Assembly (NCBI GenBank): GCA_009782605.1
Contig: WRIR01000017.1
Coordinates: 1 to 51,153, forward strand
Source of the DNA: Eggerthellaceae bacterium
Lineage (GTDB): Bacteria > Actinomycetota > Coriobacteriia > Coriobacteriales > Eggerthellaceae
DNA: 51,153 nucleotides
Direction of reading: 5' to 3'
Below, in pieces: positions 1-10,120 of the stretch. The position numbers and the translations under genes are program-made. Position 1 is the stretch's first letter, and each line of letters begins with the position of its first letter. The notes beneath the pieces were generated by a model. It was not told the origin of the DNA and did not search any database. It saw only the letters and a list, made by a program, of their open reading frames with translations.

Positions 1-29
1 GTTTTCGTGCAGGGTGTGGTAGTCTTCAT
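1..29 (-). CDS. Start of an unidentified gene, cut by the window edge
   Basis: An ATG on the minus strand is preceded by an AAGGAAG ribosome binding site six bases upstream and opens a frame that begins MKTTTPCTK and leaves the window after nine codons. No product can be named. The strong Shine-Dalgarno sequence is the only support. That ribosome binding site forms one arm of a 10-bp inverted repeat, annotated separately. Confidence 0.3.
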
Positions 30-31
30 TT

Positions 32-81
32 GGACTTCCTTTCTTCTCGATGTGTTGACAACAACGATTGTAAGGAAGTCC
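32..81 (-). promoter_or_regulatory. Hairpin that would sequester a ribosome binding site
   Basis: A perfect 10-bp inverted repeat (GGACTTCCTT at 32-41 and AAGGAAGTCC at 72-81, plus strand) encloses about 30 bases. On the minus strand the downstream arm contains the AAGGAAG Shine-Dalgarno of the gene that starts at 29, so folding of the leader would hide it. A translational switch or thermosensor-like role is inference. The surrounding 82-159 is AT-rich and holds no convincing gene. Confidence 0.35.
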
Positions 82-159
82 TTCTGTTTTGTTCATTCAG
101 ATATTGTCAATACCAATTACCCCACTTCACCTAACACGCACTGTAAATCGAAATCAAAA

Positions 160-885
160 TCAGAATCCCACGTCCATCCCGGCGACTAGGGTGGGGAGCT
201 CGGTGAGAGAGAACAGGCGGGTGAAACCGCAGCCCTCGTGCTGTCGCTGGCGGTCGATGATAACCGGCAGCAGGCCTGCATCGCGGGCGCCAACCCCATC
301 GGAATCGAGCGTATCACCCACATGCACTGCCTCGGCACAATCAAGCCCCATGCGTTCAAGCGCCAGCTCGAAGATGGCCTTGTGGGGCTTGCGGTGCCCG
401 ACAGCGGCGGACGGCACCACCTCTTCAAAATAAGGGCGCAGCGCAAGCCCTTCCAAAAGACGAGGGAGGTTTGGTGCCCAGTTCGATATGACGCCAAGGC
501 GGATACCCAGGTTCCCGAGCGCTTCTAAGCACGGCTTCACATCATCGTAAACCTTCCAGGCGTGTGCTTGGAGGTATTCTTGGTGGACATGCTGGGCAAT
601 TGCCTCCGCATCCTCTTCAAGCCCTACCAACCGGCCCATCAGCCGATACATGTCAAGATACATCTGGGCGGCAGATTCGGGCACACACCAAAAATCCCCG
701 TTCGCCCGATAAGCCTTCTCGTAAAACCCATTGACGGCATCAAGGTGGCTGCTCACTTCTTCTCGGGAAAGCTGGTGCCCGCGCCCGCGGGCAACCTCGA
801 AAAACATGCCGTCGATGTCAGGGCAAGGCTCGATAAGCGTCATGCCGACATCGAAGAAAACCGCTTTTATAAAAGACTTTGTCAC
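160..885 (-). CDS. HAD-superfamily hydrolase (HAD-IA type)
   Basis: The 241-residue protein has the haloacid dehalogenase fold signatures in order: motif I near residue 12 as FFDVGMTL, motif II as VISNW in the middle, a lysine motif around HRKPHK, and motif IV as VHVGDTLDSD with the paired acids that bind magnesium. These enzymes usually dephosphorylate small metabolites in the cytoplasm. In motif I the usual second aspartate (DxD) is glycine, as in some HAD-IA branches, so activity and substrate are uncertain. The start is GTG; the region in front contains degenerate AGGACGGCA repeats that resemble Shine-Dalgarno sequences. It lies downstream of the tRNA-Leu gene on the same strand, behind a terminator, so it is probably transcribed separately or by read-through. 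Confidence 0.85.
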   Translation of the reverse strand: MTKSFIKAVFFDVGMTLIEPCPDIDGMFFEVARGRGHQLSREEVSSHLDAVNGFYEKAYRANGDFWCVPESAAQMYLDMYRLMGRLVGLEEDAEAIAQHVHQEYLQAHAWKVYDDVKPCLEALGNLGIRLGVISNWAPNLPRLLEGLALRPYFEEVVPSAAVGHRKPHKAIFELALERMGLDCAEAVHVGDTLDSDGVGARDAGLLPVIIDRQRQHEGCGFTRLFSLTELPTLVAGMDVGF

Positions 886-954
886 CCTGCCGTCCTGCTA
901 TTCCGCACCATGCCGTCCTGTCATCCTGTCGCCTTGTTGCCCTGCTGTCCTCAT

Positions 955-983
955 AAAAAAGAGCCTTGGGCTACAAGGCTCTT
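955..983 (-). terminator. Rho-independent terminator after tRNA-Leu
   Basis: On the minus strand AAGAGCCTT and AAGGCTCTT form a perfect 9-bp stem with a seven-base loop, followed by a run of six T. It begins about nine bases after the CCA end of the tRNA. Confidence 0.9.
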
Positions 984-991
984 CCAACATT

Positions 992-1080
992 TGGTGTCGG
1001 AGGCGGGATTTGAACCCGCACACCCGAGGTTTGGGCACTAGCACCTCAAGCTAGCGTGTCTGCCGTTCCACCACTCCGAC
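992..1080 (-). tRNA. tRNA-Leu (anticodon GAG), CCA encoded
   Basis: The minus strand folds as a class II tRNA of 89 bases: acceptor arms GTCGGAG and CTCCGAC, an anticodon stem CTAGC/GCTAG around the loop TTGAGGT giving anticodon GAG, a short variable arm, a T-loop with GGTTCAAATCC, discriminator A and an encoded CCA at 994-992. It reads CUC and CUU leucine codons. It lies downstream of secG on the same strand and has its own terminator. Confidence 0.95.
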
Positions 1081-1216
1081 TCAAAACGCCTTCCCTGGAT
1101 GGGAAAGGCAACGTGCATATTCTATCAAACTCTTGCGGCTTGTACAGCCATAAATTCCTCTTCGCCGATCTTTGGCCCTTCAACGCCCCGTCCGGCACGC
1201 CGCGGGAGGTGCCGCG

Positions 1217-1474
1217 CTACTGCGAGGCGATGCTCCCCTGGGGGTATATGATCATAAGCCCGATAAGGCACAGGAGGAAGATGATGGCGAAGACGACGGT
1301 GATGCGGTCGAGGTTCTTCTCGACGATGCTCGTGCCGGTCTGCGTCGAGTACACCGAGCTCGCTATCATGTCGGAGACGCCGGTCCCCTTGCCCGAATGG
1401 AGCAGGATGAAGAGAATCAGGCCGAGGCCTGAGACGAACAGCAGAACCAAAAGAATAATCAACAGTGCGTTCAA
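1217..1474 (-). CDS. secG: Preprotein translocase subunit SecG
   Basis: This 85-residue protein has two hydrophobic helices (about residues 2-25 and 58-78) separated by a polar segment containing LHSGKGTGVSD, the usual SecG pattern of a serine/glycine-rich loop after the first helix. SecG is the small accessory subunit of the SecYEG channel in the cytoplasmic membrane. The start codon is TTG, supported by AAGGAGAGG seven bases upstream. It is the last protein gene of the gapA-pgk-tpiA-gpmI series, matching the common actinobacterial tpiA-secG linkage, here with gpmI inserted. Length is normal for the family. Confidence 0.93.
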   Translation of the reverse strand: MNALLIILLVLLFVSGLGLILFILLHSGKGTGVSDMIASSVYSTQTGTSIVEKNLDRITVVFAIIFLLCLIGLMIIYPQGSIASQ

Positions 1475-1533
1475 AGCTTACCTCTCCTTAACGGACGCAT
1501 CGTGCGTTTAACCACGACCTAGCATTATAGCCG

Positions 1534-3120
1534 TCATAGAGGCTTCTTGGCAAGAAGAGATTCTGCGTTCATTTCGTGCGGTTTCGGCAGGCCGATGGCC
1601 TCAAGGAGCGTCGGGGCGATATTGGACAGGGTGCCGGGGCTGCCGGCGAGGGCGAGCCCCCTCCCCGAGTAGTCGACGAGCACGAGCGGGACGGGTGCCG
1701 TCGTGTGTGCCGTGAAGGGGTTCCCGTCCTCGTCGAACATCTTGTCGGCGTTGCCGTGGTCGGCCGTGAGCAACACCGTGGCGCAGGCGCGCTCCAAGGC
1801 GGGCATCACGCAGGCAAGGGCCATATCGACGGCCTCGACCGCCTTGACGGCCGCTGCAAGCACACCGGTGTGCCCGACCATGTCGCAGTTCGCGAAGTTC
1901 ACGATGTAGACGTCGGCCTCCTTGCCTTCGATGGCCGCAGCCAGGGTGTGTGCGACCTCTCCGGCGCTCATCTCCGGCTGCAGGTCATAGGTCGCCACCT
2001 GGGGGCTTGGGACCAGCACCCGCGCCTCGCCGGCCTTGGGCTCTTCGACGCCCCCGTTCAAGAAGAAGGTGACGTGCGCGTACTTCTCGGTCTCGGCGAT
2101 ATGGTATTGCCGCAACCCCGCACCCGCGAGGACGTCGGCAAGTATCTGTGCGGGGAACTCCTTTTTGAAGGCCACCGGGGCAGGGATCGTCGCATCGTAC
2201 TCGGTCAGGCACACGAATTCAAGCCTCGGCCAGGCGGGGCGCTTGAAGCCGTCGAAGTCCTCGTCGACGAGGGCGCGCGTGATCTCGCGCGCGCGGTCGG
2301 GGCGGAAGTTGAAGAACACGACCGCGTCGCCATCGCGCATCCCCCGTTCGGTGAAGGCGCAGGGCACGACGAACTCGTCCTCGACGCCCTCGGCATAGGA
2401 GCGCGCAAGCATCTCCTGGGGGGCCTCTTCGGTAAGGGGCGTCCCGCACACAAGCGTCTCGTAGGCCCTCTCGACCCGGTCCCAGCGCTTGTCGCGGTCC
2501 ATGGCATAGTAGCGCCCCGAGACGGTCGCTATCGTAATCGTGGTCGCCCCGCTGTCCAAACCGGCAATACGTTCCTCAAGCTCTGCGACAAAGGCCTTGC
2601 CGCTCGTCGGGGGCACGTCCCGCCCGTCCATGAAGCAGTGGACGAGCACCTGGGGGACCTGTGCGGAGACGGCATGCTCAAGCAGCGCGTAGAGGTGCCG
2701 GTTCATCGAATGGACGCCGCCGTCGGACAAGAGCCCCATGAAGTGCAGGGCCCCGCCCGACGCCTTCACCGCGTCGAAGGCGGCGTTAACGGCCTCGTTT
2801 TCCGCAAGCGAGCCGTCCCGGCAGGCGCGGTTGATGCGGGTGAGCTCCTGGTAGACGACACGCCCGGCGCCGATGTTCAGGTGCCCCACCTCGGAGTTGC
2901 CCATCTGCCCCTCCGGCAGGCCGACCGCCTCCCCCGACGCGTCGAGCGACACCGAGGGGTGCTCGGCGAAGACCGTGTCGAGGAAGGGGGTAACGGCACT
3001 TGTGATGGCGTTGCCCTCCCCCGGTTCAGAAAGCCCGTAGCCGTCCATGATGATGAGCGCGCACGGAGTGTGCAGGGCTGTAGCCTGGGTCGGGGTGTGC
3101 ACGGTTGCGGCCTGGGTCAT
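1534..3120 (-). CDS. gpmI: 2,3-bisphosphoglycerate-independent phosphoglycerate mutase
   Basis: A 528-residue enzyme interconverts 3- and 2-phosphoglycerate using two manganese ions and a phosphoserine intermediate. Visible motifs are the metal site ALIIMDGYG near residue 19, the catalytic serine in MGNSEVGHLNIGAGR, the substrate loop HCFMDGRD, and the C-terminal metal ligands in MVGHTG and LTADHGNADKM. The ATG overlaps the tpiA stop as ATGA, so translation is coupled; there is no clear Shine-Dalgarno sequence and the first roughly 15 residues, a run of HTPTQATALHTP-like sequence, precede the conserved core. A longer upstream frame inside tpiA is a shadow. It completes a lower-glycolysis operon with gapA, pgk and tpiA. 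Confidence 0.96.
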   Translation of the reverse strand: MTQAATVHTPTQATALHTPCALIIMDGYGLSEPGEGNAITSAVTPFLDTVFAEHPSVSLDASGEAVGLPEGQMGNSEVGHLNIGAGRVVYQELTRINRACRDGSLAENEAVNAAFDAVKASGGALHFMGLLSDGGVHSMNRHLYALLEHAVSAQVPQVLVHCFMDGRDVPPTSGKAFVAELEERIAGLDSGATTITIATVSGRYYAMDRDKRWDRVERAYETLVCGTPLTEEAPQEMLARSYAEGVEDEFVVPCAFTERGMRDGDAVVFFNFRPDRAREITRALVDEDFDGFKRPAWPRLEFVCLTEYDATIPAPVAFKKEFPAQILADVLAGAGLRQYHIAETEKYAHVTFFLNGGVEEPKAGEARVLVPSPQVATYDLQPEMSAGEVAHTLAAAIEGKEADVYIVNFANCDMVGHTGVLAAAVKAVEAVDMALACVMPALERACATVLLTADHGNADKMFDEDGNPFTAHTTAPVPLVLVDYSGRGLALAGSPGTLSNIAPTLLEAIGLPKPHEMNAESLLAKKPL

Positions 3121-3887
3121 TTGAGGCAGGCCTGGACGAGCTGGACGAAGCTGGGCGCCTCCAGGCTTGCCCCGCCGACCAGGCCGCCGTCGATGTCTTC
3201 CTGTGCCAGGAGCATATCGACGTTGCCGGGGTTCATGGAGCCGCCGTAGAGGATACGCATACCCTCGGCAGTCGCAGCGTCGAACTGCGCCGCGAGGGCA
3301 GCGCGGATGGCGGCGCACACCTCTTCGGCCTGTTCGGGCGTGGCGGTGCGGCCCGTGCCGATGGCCCAGACAGGCTCGTAGGCGACGACGCATTTCTGCG
3401 CCTCTGGCACACTCAACCCCGCAAAAGCCGCCTTGACCTGGGCGCAGACGAAATCAAGCGTCGTGCCCGCATCGCGCACCTCAAGCGACTCACCGACGCA
3501 GACGATAGCCCCCAGGCCTGCCGCGACAAGGGCCTTGGCCTTCTTGTTGACCGTCTCGTCGGTCTCGCCGAACATCTCGCGGCGCTCGGAGTGCCCGACG
3601 ACGGAGTATTTGCAGCCAACACCCTTTATCATGCCCACCGACACCTCGCCGGTAAAGGCGCCCTTCTCCTCCCAGAAGACGTTTTGGGAGGCGACCTTCG
3701 CCTCGACCTTGTCGTACTCAAGGACCGTGAGCACCGGCTTGAGCGCGGTATAGGGGACGCAGAGCACCACGTCGACCTTCTCCCACTCGTACTTGAGGCG
3801 GTTCGATATCTCCTGGGTGAGTACCACCGCCTCGGGGATGGTGTTGTTCATCTTCCAGTTCCCTGCCATCATAGGTTTGCGTGCCAT
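3117..3887 (-). CDS. tpiA: Triosephosphate isomerase
   Basis: The 256-residue protein has the classic TIM motifs: N-terminal GNWKMN with the catalytic lysine, the electrophile histidine in VVGHSERR, the catalytic glutamate in VAYEPVWAIGTG, and the phosphate loop YGGSMNPGN. It interconverts glyceraldehyde 3-phosphate and dihydroxyacetone phosphate in the cytoplasm. Two in-frame ATGs lie close together (3893 and 3887). The second was chosen because AAAGG lies eight bases before it but only two before the first. The stop overlaps the gpmI start. It is separated from pgk by about 114 bases rich in CTGCC-type short repeats. Confidence 0.97.
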   Translation of the reverse strand: MARKPMMAGNWKMNNTIPEAVVLTQEISNRLKYEWEKVDVVLCVPYTALKPVLTVLEYDKVEAKVASQNVFWEEKGAFTGEVSVGMIKGVGCKYSVVGHSERREMFGETDETVNKKAKALVAAGLGAIVCVGESLEVRDAGTTLDFVCAQVKAAFAGLSVPEAQKCVVAYEPVWAIGTGRTATPEQAEEVCAAIRAALAAQFDAATAEGMRILYGGSMNPGNVDMLLAQEDIDGGLVGGASLEAPSFVQLVQACLK

Positions 3888-4001
3888 CGTCATATCCTTT
3901 CGGTCTTGTGGGGGCGCCCCGTCCGCTGGCATCCGCTGCCGCCGGGTGTCGCCTGCCGTCGTTGGGTGCTGCCTGCTGCCCGTCATCGAGCCTGCCGTCT
4001 T

Positions 4002-5195
<1,194 letters not shown>

Positions 5196-5197
5196 GT

Positions 5198-5243
5198 CGG
5201 TCCTCCGAAACTCCGGTCCTTTGAAAACCCGGTCCTTTGAAAC
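5198..5243 (-). repeat. Three tandem 16-bp units carrying repeated Shine-Dalgarno-like sequence
   Basis: Units at 5198-5213, 5214-5229 and 5230-5243 share the plus-strand core CGGTCC(T/C)(T/C)(T/C)GAAA. On the transcribed strand each contains AAAGGACCG or GGAGGACCG. The unit nearest pgk supplies its real ribosome binding site; the others look like copies of it. Confidence 0.8.
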
Positions 5244-5271
5244 AGAGGCGCGCCTTGCCAGACGCGCCTCT
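5244..5271. other. Stable hairpin between gapA and pgk
   Basis: AGAGGCGCG and CGCGCCTCT form a perfect 9-bp stem with a ten-base loop. On the operon strand no T-run follows, so it is more likely an mRNA-stability or processing element than a full terminator. Confidence 0.55.
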
Positions 5272-5310
5272 TTCCTGTCGTTTTTGCCTGTGTTCCCGCC
5301 CGTGGGTGGC

Positions 5311-6452
<1,142 letters not shown>

Positions 6453-6570
6453 CCAATAAAACCCTGGGATTTTGCAGCCGGAGGCCTGGGGCGTGGCGGC
6501 ACCGGGCGGAAGCCGGCAGGGGCTCAGGGGCTTAGCGGGGCTGAGCGGCCCCACAGCACCTCACGGGGGC

Positions 6571-6942
6571 TCACCACTCCTCCGTCCAGTCCTGCGACAT
6601 ATACTTCTCGTTTATCTTCTTGCCTTTCGGGGAAGCCGGTGGCTTTGCCGCAGCAGGCGGCTCCGGAGAAGCCGGCGGCTTCGGGGTGGCAGGCGGTGCC
6701 GGAGAAGCCGGCGCCTTCGCAGCTGCGCCAGGCGCGACCGGCGCGGGTGCGGCGGAGTCGGGCACGACCGGCACCTTCGCAGCTGCGCCAGGCGCGACCG
6801 GCGCGGCTACGCCCGGCGGCGGCGCAAGCCGCGGCAGGGTGGCGCCGCAGCTGCTGCACACGACATCGTCGCGCGAGTTCGCCGTTTCGCATTCAGGGCA
6901 TATCGCTTCTTCTTTTTCTGCGGTTGGTGGCCGGAAACACAT
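6571..6942 (-). CDS. Zinc-ribbon protein with Pro/Ala-rich tail (module B)
   Basis: This 123-residue protein starts with a zinc ribbon (AICPECETAN, ten residues to VVCSSCGATLP; two CxxC pairs) at about residues 14-35. A long low-complexity stretch of APVAPGAAAK and PPASPEPP repeats follows, then a charged/aromatic end, SQDWTEEW. It is the last gene of the molybdoenzyme cluster. A second, shorter protein with the same ten-residue spacing follows the other ferredoxin at 10121-10300, so the gene belongs to the repeated module. Function is unknown; a role in assembly, electron-carrier docking or scaffolding is inference. The ATG used has GGTGA close upstream and GAGGAAAGG further away. A competing ATG at 6953 is in another frame and gives a lysine-rich shadow. 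Confidence 0.65.
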   Translation of the reverse strand: MCFRPPTAEKEEAICPECETANSRDDVVCSSCGATLPRLAPPPGVAAPVAPGAAAKVPVVPDSAAPAPVAPGAAAKAPASPAPPATPKPPASPEPPAAAKPPASPKGKKINEKYMSQDWTEEW

Positions 6943-6982
6943 CGCTTCACCATTCCTTTCCTCTTGCTTTCTCGTCCTTGCT

Positions 6983-7021
6983 CCCAGGACAGGGACGGCG
7001 CTTGGCTGTCCCTGTCCTGGG
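6983..7021. other. Perfect 14-bp hairpin inside the molybdoenzyme operon
   Basis: CCCAGGACAGGGAC and GTCCCTGTCCTGGG pair fully around an 11-base loop between the ferredoxin and zinc-ribbon genes. No T-run follows on the operon strand. It may attenuate read-through into the zinc-ribbon gene or protect the upstream mRNA 3' end. Confidence 0.6.
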
Positions 7022-7094
7022 CCTGGTTGGCCCGAGGCACGCGCTTGGGGCCCGTGGCGCCCCTGGGCCCGTGGTGCCGAAGGGTGGGGCCTTG

Positions 7095-7427
7095 CTAGGG
7101 CGTGAACAAGGCCATCTGCCTCTTGTCCCCTATCTCTTTGGCCAGCTCGTCCACTTTGCCATACCTCATGACCGCAGCCTGGCAGTGGTGCACGCAGGCC
7201 GGCAGCTTGCCTTGGGCGACCCGCTTCCCGCACAGGTTGCACTGCTCCGTCGGTATGGGGACATAGCTGTACTGCCACCTGTCCTCGCCTATCTTCCACG
7301 GGCCGATCTCGGCGATCTTTATCCCGAACTGGCCAATGGGCAGGCCCTGTTCCATCTGGCAGGCGACCTCGCAGGAGTGGCAGCCCGTGCAATACCTGTA
7401 GTTGATCAGCAGTCCTAGACGAGCCAT
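7095..7427 (-). CDS. Two-cluster [4Fe-4S] ferredoxin subunit (module B)
   Basis: A 110-residue iron-sulfur protein. The first cluster motif, CTGCHSCEVAC, lies at about residues 13-23, and a second set of four cysteines follows the pattern CNLC, eleven residues, CVHHC near residues 63-82. This is a shortened relative of the DmsB/PhsB electron-transfer subunits: the two middle clusters of the four-cluster form are missing. It should carry electrons to or from the adjacent molybdopterin enzyme. It starts one base after the molybdoenzyme stop (TGA then ATG), so translation is coupled. There is no export signal, so the pair works in the cytoplasm. It closely resembles the 10367-10699 protein. Confidence 0.88.
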   Translation of the reverse strand: MARLGLLINYRYCTGCHSCEVACQMEQGLPIGQFGIKIAEIGPWKIGEDRWQYSYVPIPTEQCNLCGKRVAQGKLPACVHHCQAAVMRYGKVDELAKEIGDKRQMALFTP

Positions 7428-7428
7428 C

Positions 7429-9678
7429 TCACGCCCCCTCTCCGTCGGCCACCTTGTATATCTTGCATAGCAGCGACTTGTAGTTCGCCCCGAACCCGCT
7501 GCGGCCCGGGTCCCAGGGTATGAGCTTGTTGAAGTTGACGTCCCACATGCCGTAGAGGCTCGGTTCCGCGGCCTCTTGCTCCGGGTACCACCAGCCGTGG
7601 TCCGCATTGATGACCCGCGGGTCTATTATCTGTGTCGCATGGACCTTCCTCTTGACCCTGCCCCGGTGGTTCTCTATCCATATCCAGTCGCCGTCGGCGA
7701 CCCCGTAGCGCTCGCATGTCTCGGGGTGCACCTCGACGAGCGGCTCGGGGCGCATGGCACGCAGAATCGGTATCTGCCGGTGCTCCGAATGGAAGGACCC
7801 CCAGGTCCTCGCACCGCTGGTCAGCACGATCGGGTACTCTTTGTAGAGGTCGGGTGTGCTCAAGGGGCTCTCGGTGGGCTCCTCGAAGTAGGGCAGGGGG
7901 TCCAGGCCAGACCTCTCATAGGCCGACGAGCACAGCTCGATCCGGCCGCTCGGGGTGTTGAAGCCTATCTCGCCGTCTGCCCGCTCCAATGCCTTCTCAT
8001 ACTTCTTGTACTCGTAATCCGGGTAGAGGACGCCCCCGGCCTCGCGCATTTCCTCGAAGGTCATCTCGGTGCCCTCTAAGACGCTGTCGAAGTATTCCAC
8101 CGCGCCCGTCCAGGGCACTGAGTCGGGGTTGAAGCGATGGCCGAGCTCGATTGCCACCGTCGCGTCGGACTTTCCCTCGCCGACAGGCTCTATGGCTTTG
8201 TTGATGTTCCCGATATGGTACCAGACCGCCCTCAGGCCGTCTTTTTCGGGGAAGGTGAGCGCCGGCAGCAGGATGTCTGCGCAGGCGACCGCCGTCGGGG
8301 TCTTGAAGATGTCGATGGTGACGACGAACTCCATCCGCCGGAAGGCCTTCAGGAGCTTTTCCGGGTCGGCGCCCATGCAGGCAAGCGCGTTGCTCGCCTG
8401 GAGCCAGACCGCCTTGATCGGGTAGGGGTCGTCGGTCAGCATGGCCTCCACGATCTCGTCGGCCTGCGCAAGGGGAAGCCCCCATCTGAGCAGGGGGTAC
8501 TTGTCCAGCCCGATACGGCGGTCCTTCGTCTCCTTGGGCAGGTGGCTGTAGCCCCAGTCCCCGCCCCATATGTCGGCGCCATAGGGCAGGAAGGTGGTGA
8601 TCATGCCGCCGGGGATGTCCACGTTCCCGGTGACGGTCCAAAGCGCGGTGACGGCCTGTCCGGCCGGGAGGGACTCCTTGGTCATGTCGATTGCCAGGCC
8701 CCACTGGACCGCCGCGGGCTTGCTCTTCGCGAACATGCGGGCAGCGGCCTCTATCTTCTCTTGGGGTACCCACGTGACCTTTGCCATCTCCGCCACGGGG
8801 TACTCGGCCACACGCTCGGCCAGCCTGTCGAAGCCCAGGGTCCACTTCTCGACGAAGTCCTCGTCGTAGAGGCCTTCCCGGATAATGACGTCAAGCCATG
8901 CCAAGGCCATGGCAGCGTCGGTGCCGGGGCGTATCTGGAGCCAGATGTCCGCCTTTGCGGCAAGCCAGGTCAGCCGCGGGTCGACGACGATCAGCTTGCT
9001 GCCGCGCTGCATACAGTCGACGACCCAATGGCCGAAGAAGCCGTCCGCATTGGAGATGATCGGGTTGCATCCCCAGACCACGATGCATTCGGAAGGGGTC
9101 CAGCGGGGGTCGTCGTAGCGGGCGGGGAAGTATTGGGAGCAGTCCGCGACGAGGAAGTTCCCCGTTGTCGCATAGAGGCTGGCAAGGCGCGGGAGGTAGC
9201 ACGCCATCCCGCTTTGGAAATCGGAGCTGTTCGGGCTCCCGAAGCCGTAGCACAGCCTGCCGTTGGCCCACGTGACGTCCCTGCCGGTGCCTTGGCAAAA
9301 CACCACGGACTCGGCGCCGAACTCCTCCTTGTACCCATTGAACTTCTCCACAATGGTGTCGTATGCCTCTTCCCACGATATCCGCTCCCACTTGTCCTCG
9401 CCGCGCTCCCCGGCGCGCTTTTGCGGGAAGAGCAGGCGGTCGGGATGGTAGGTCACCTCGGGAAGGGCGAGGCAGCGCACGCAGAGCCGCCCTTGGTTGA
9501 AGGGGTTTTCCGGGTCGCCCTCGACCTTTACCAGCGTGCCTGCGCTGTCTGTGTACAGAAGGACGCCGCAGCCCTCATGGCATCCCGGCCCGGACCAGGC
9601 GTTGCTGCGCGTAACTGTCAAGTCCCCTTCCGTCCAGCGCCAGGGGAGCTTCTTTTGCAGGGGGGTGTCATTACTCAT
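7429..9678 (-). CDS. Molybdopterin (bis-PGD) oxidoreductase, catalytic subunit (module B)
   Basis: This 749-residue protein belongs to the DMSO reductase superfamily. It has an N-terminal iron-sulfur segment (Cys33, Cys37, Cys66, Cys69), the WERISWEEA motif near residue 97, guanine-dinucleotide segments such as VVWGCNPIISNADG and VVDPRLTWLA, and a C-terminal molydopterin-binding domain with TSGARTWGSFHSEHRQ and the HATQIIDPRVINADHGWW segment. Cys160 in the GMACYLPR context is a plausible molybdenum ligand. There is no Tat signal, so it is cytoplasmic. The start has GAAAGG upstream; the longer frame is not supported. Overall it resembles the transhydroxylase and gut catechol-dehydroxylase branches of the family, but the substrate cannot be assigned. 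It is paralogous to 10700-12964. Confidence 0.9.
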   Translation of the reverse strand: MSNDTPLQKKLPWRWTEGDLTVTRSNAWSGPGCHEGCGVLLYTDSAGTLVKVEGDPENPFNQGRLCVRCLALPEVTYHPDRLLFPQKRAGERGEDKWERISWEEAYDTIVEKFNGYKEEFGAESVVFCQGTGRDVTWANGRLCYGFGSPNSSDFQSGMACYLPRLASLYATTGNFLVADCSQYFPARYDDPRWTPSECIVVWGCNPIISNADGFFGHWVVDCMQRGSKLIVVDPRLTWLAAKADIWLQIRPGTDAAMALAWLDVIIREGLYDEDFVEKWTLGFDRLAERVAEYPVAEMAKVTWVPQEKIEAAARMFAKSKPAAVQWGLAIDMTKESLPAGQAVTALWTVTGNVDIPGGMITTFLPYGADIWGGDWGYSHLPKETKDRRIGLDKYPLLRWGLPLAQADEIVEAMLTDDPYPIKAVWLQASNALACMGADPEKLLKAFRRMEFVVTIDIFKTPTAVACADILLPALTFPEKDGLRAVWYHIGNINKAIEPVGEGKSDATVAIELGHRFNPDSVPWTGAVEYFDSVLEGTEMTFEEMREAGGVLYPDYEYKKYEKALERADGEIGFNTPSGRIELCSSAYERSGLDPLPYFEEPTESPLSTPDLYKEYPIVLTSGARTWGSFHSEHRQIPILRAMRPEPLVEVHPETCERYGVADGDWIWIENHRGRVKRKVHATQIIDPRVINADHGWWYPEQEAAEPSLYGMWDVNFNKLIPWDPGRSGFGANYKSLLCKIYKVADGEGA

Positions 9679-9724
9679 GGTTTTCCTTTCTCGTGACGAT
9701 GAAGAACCTCGATGCGCAGGGGGG

Positions 9725-10030
9725 CTACTCGCGCACCCCCTTGAAGGCCCTGAAGCCATAGGGGCCGCCGAGCTTGACCTTGCCCTCGTAGTCGTCCCCG
9801 GCCACCTTTCCCTTGAAATGCAGCTTCATCTTGCCCATCGGGGTATCTTGTATGTAGCCGAACTCGACCTCGTCGCCGTTGACGGCGCCGTTGATCAGCG
9901 GGTATTCGATATCCCCGTTGACGCACGTCCCTCCCAGCGTGCCTCCGTCAAGGGAAAAGGTCACATGAAGGTGCTGTTCGCCGCCGGGCGTGTTGTGCTT
10001 GATGAAAAACTTACTGCCGTTCAGATCCAT
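9725..10030 (-). CDS. Small beta-rich protein of unknown function
   Basis: A 101-residue protein with alternating hydrophobic residues and glycine turns, including LDGGTLGGTCVNGD, DTPMGKMKLHFKGKV and GPYGFRAFKGVRE, a pattern expected for an antiparallel beta sandwich or barrel. No signal peptide or membrane helix is present. An AAGGAGG site lies six bases before the ATG, so it is clearly translated; the 12-codon upstream extension is rejected. It lies between the two molybdoenzyme modules. Small beta-barrel domains occur in some molybdoenzyme partners, for example the extra domain of the Pelobacter transhydroxylase beta subunit, so a structural or substrate-handling role is possible, but that is inference. 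Confidence 0.7.
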   Translation of the reverse strand: MDLNGSKFFIKHNTPGGEQHLHVTFSLDGGTLGGTCVNGDIEYPLINGAVNGDEVEFGYIQDTPMGKMKLHFKGKVAGDDYEGKVKLGGPYGFRAFKGVRE

Positions 10031-10120
10031 GTCGTTCCTCCTTCTTCGGGTGACAATGCCGTGCATGTCACGTGTTTTTCATTGCTGGGCCGCAGTACCT
10101 CCCTCGGCGAGAGGTGTGCC

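Noticed and set aside
32-81. Possible insertion sequence end at the left edge
   Set aside because: The inverted repeat is internal and pairs with a ribosome binding site; no transposase fragment or target duplication is visible.
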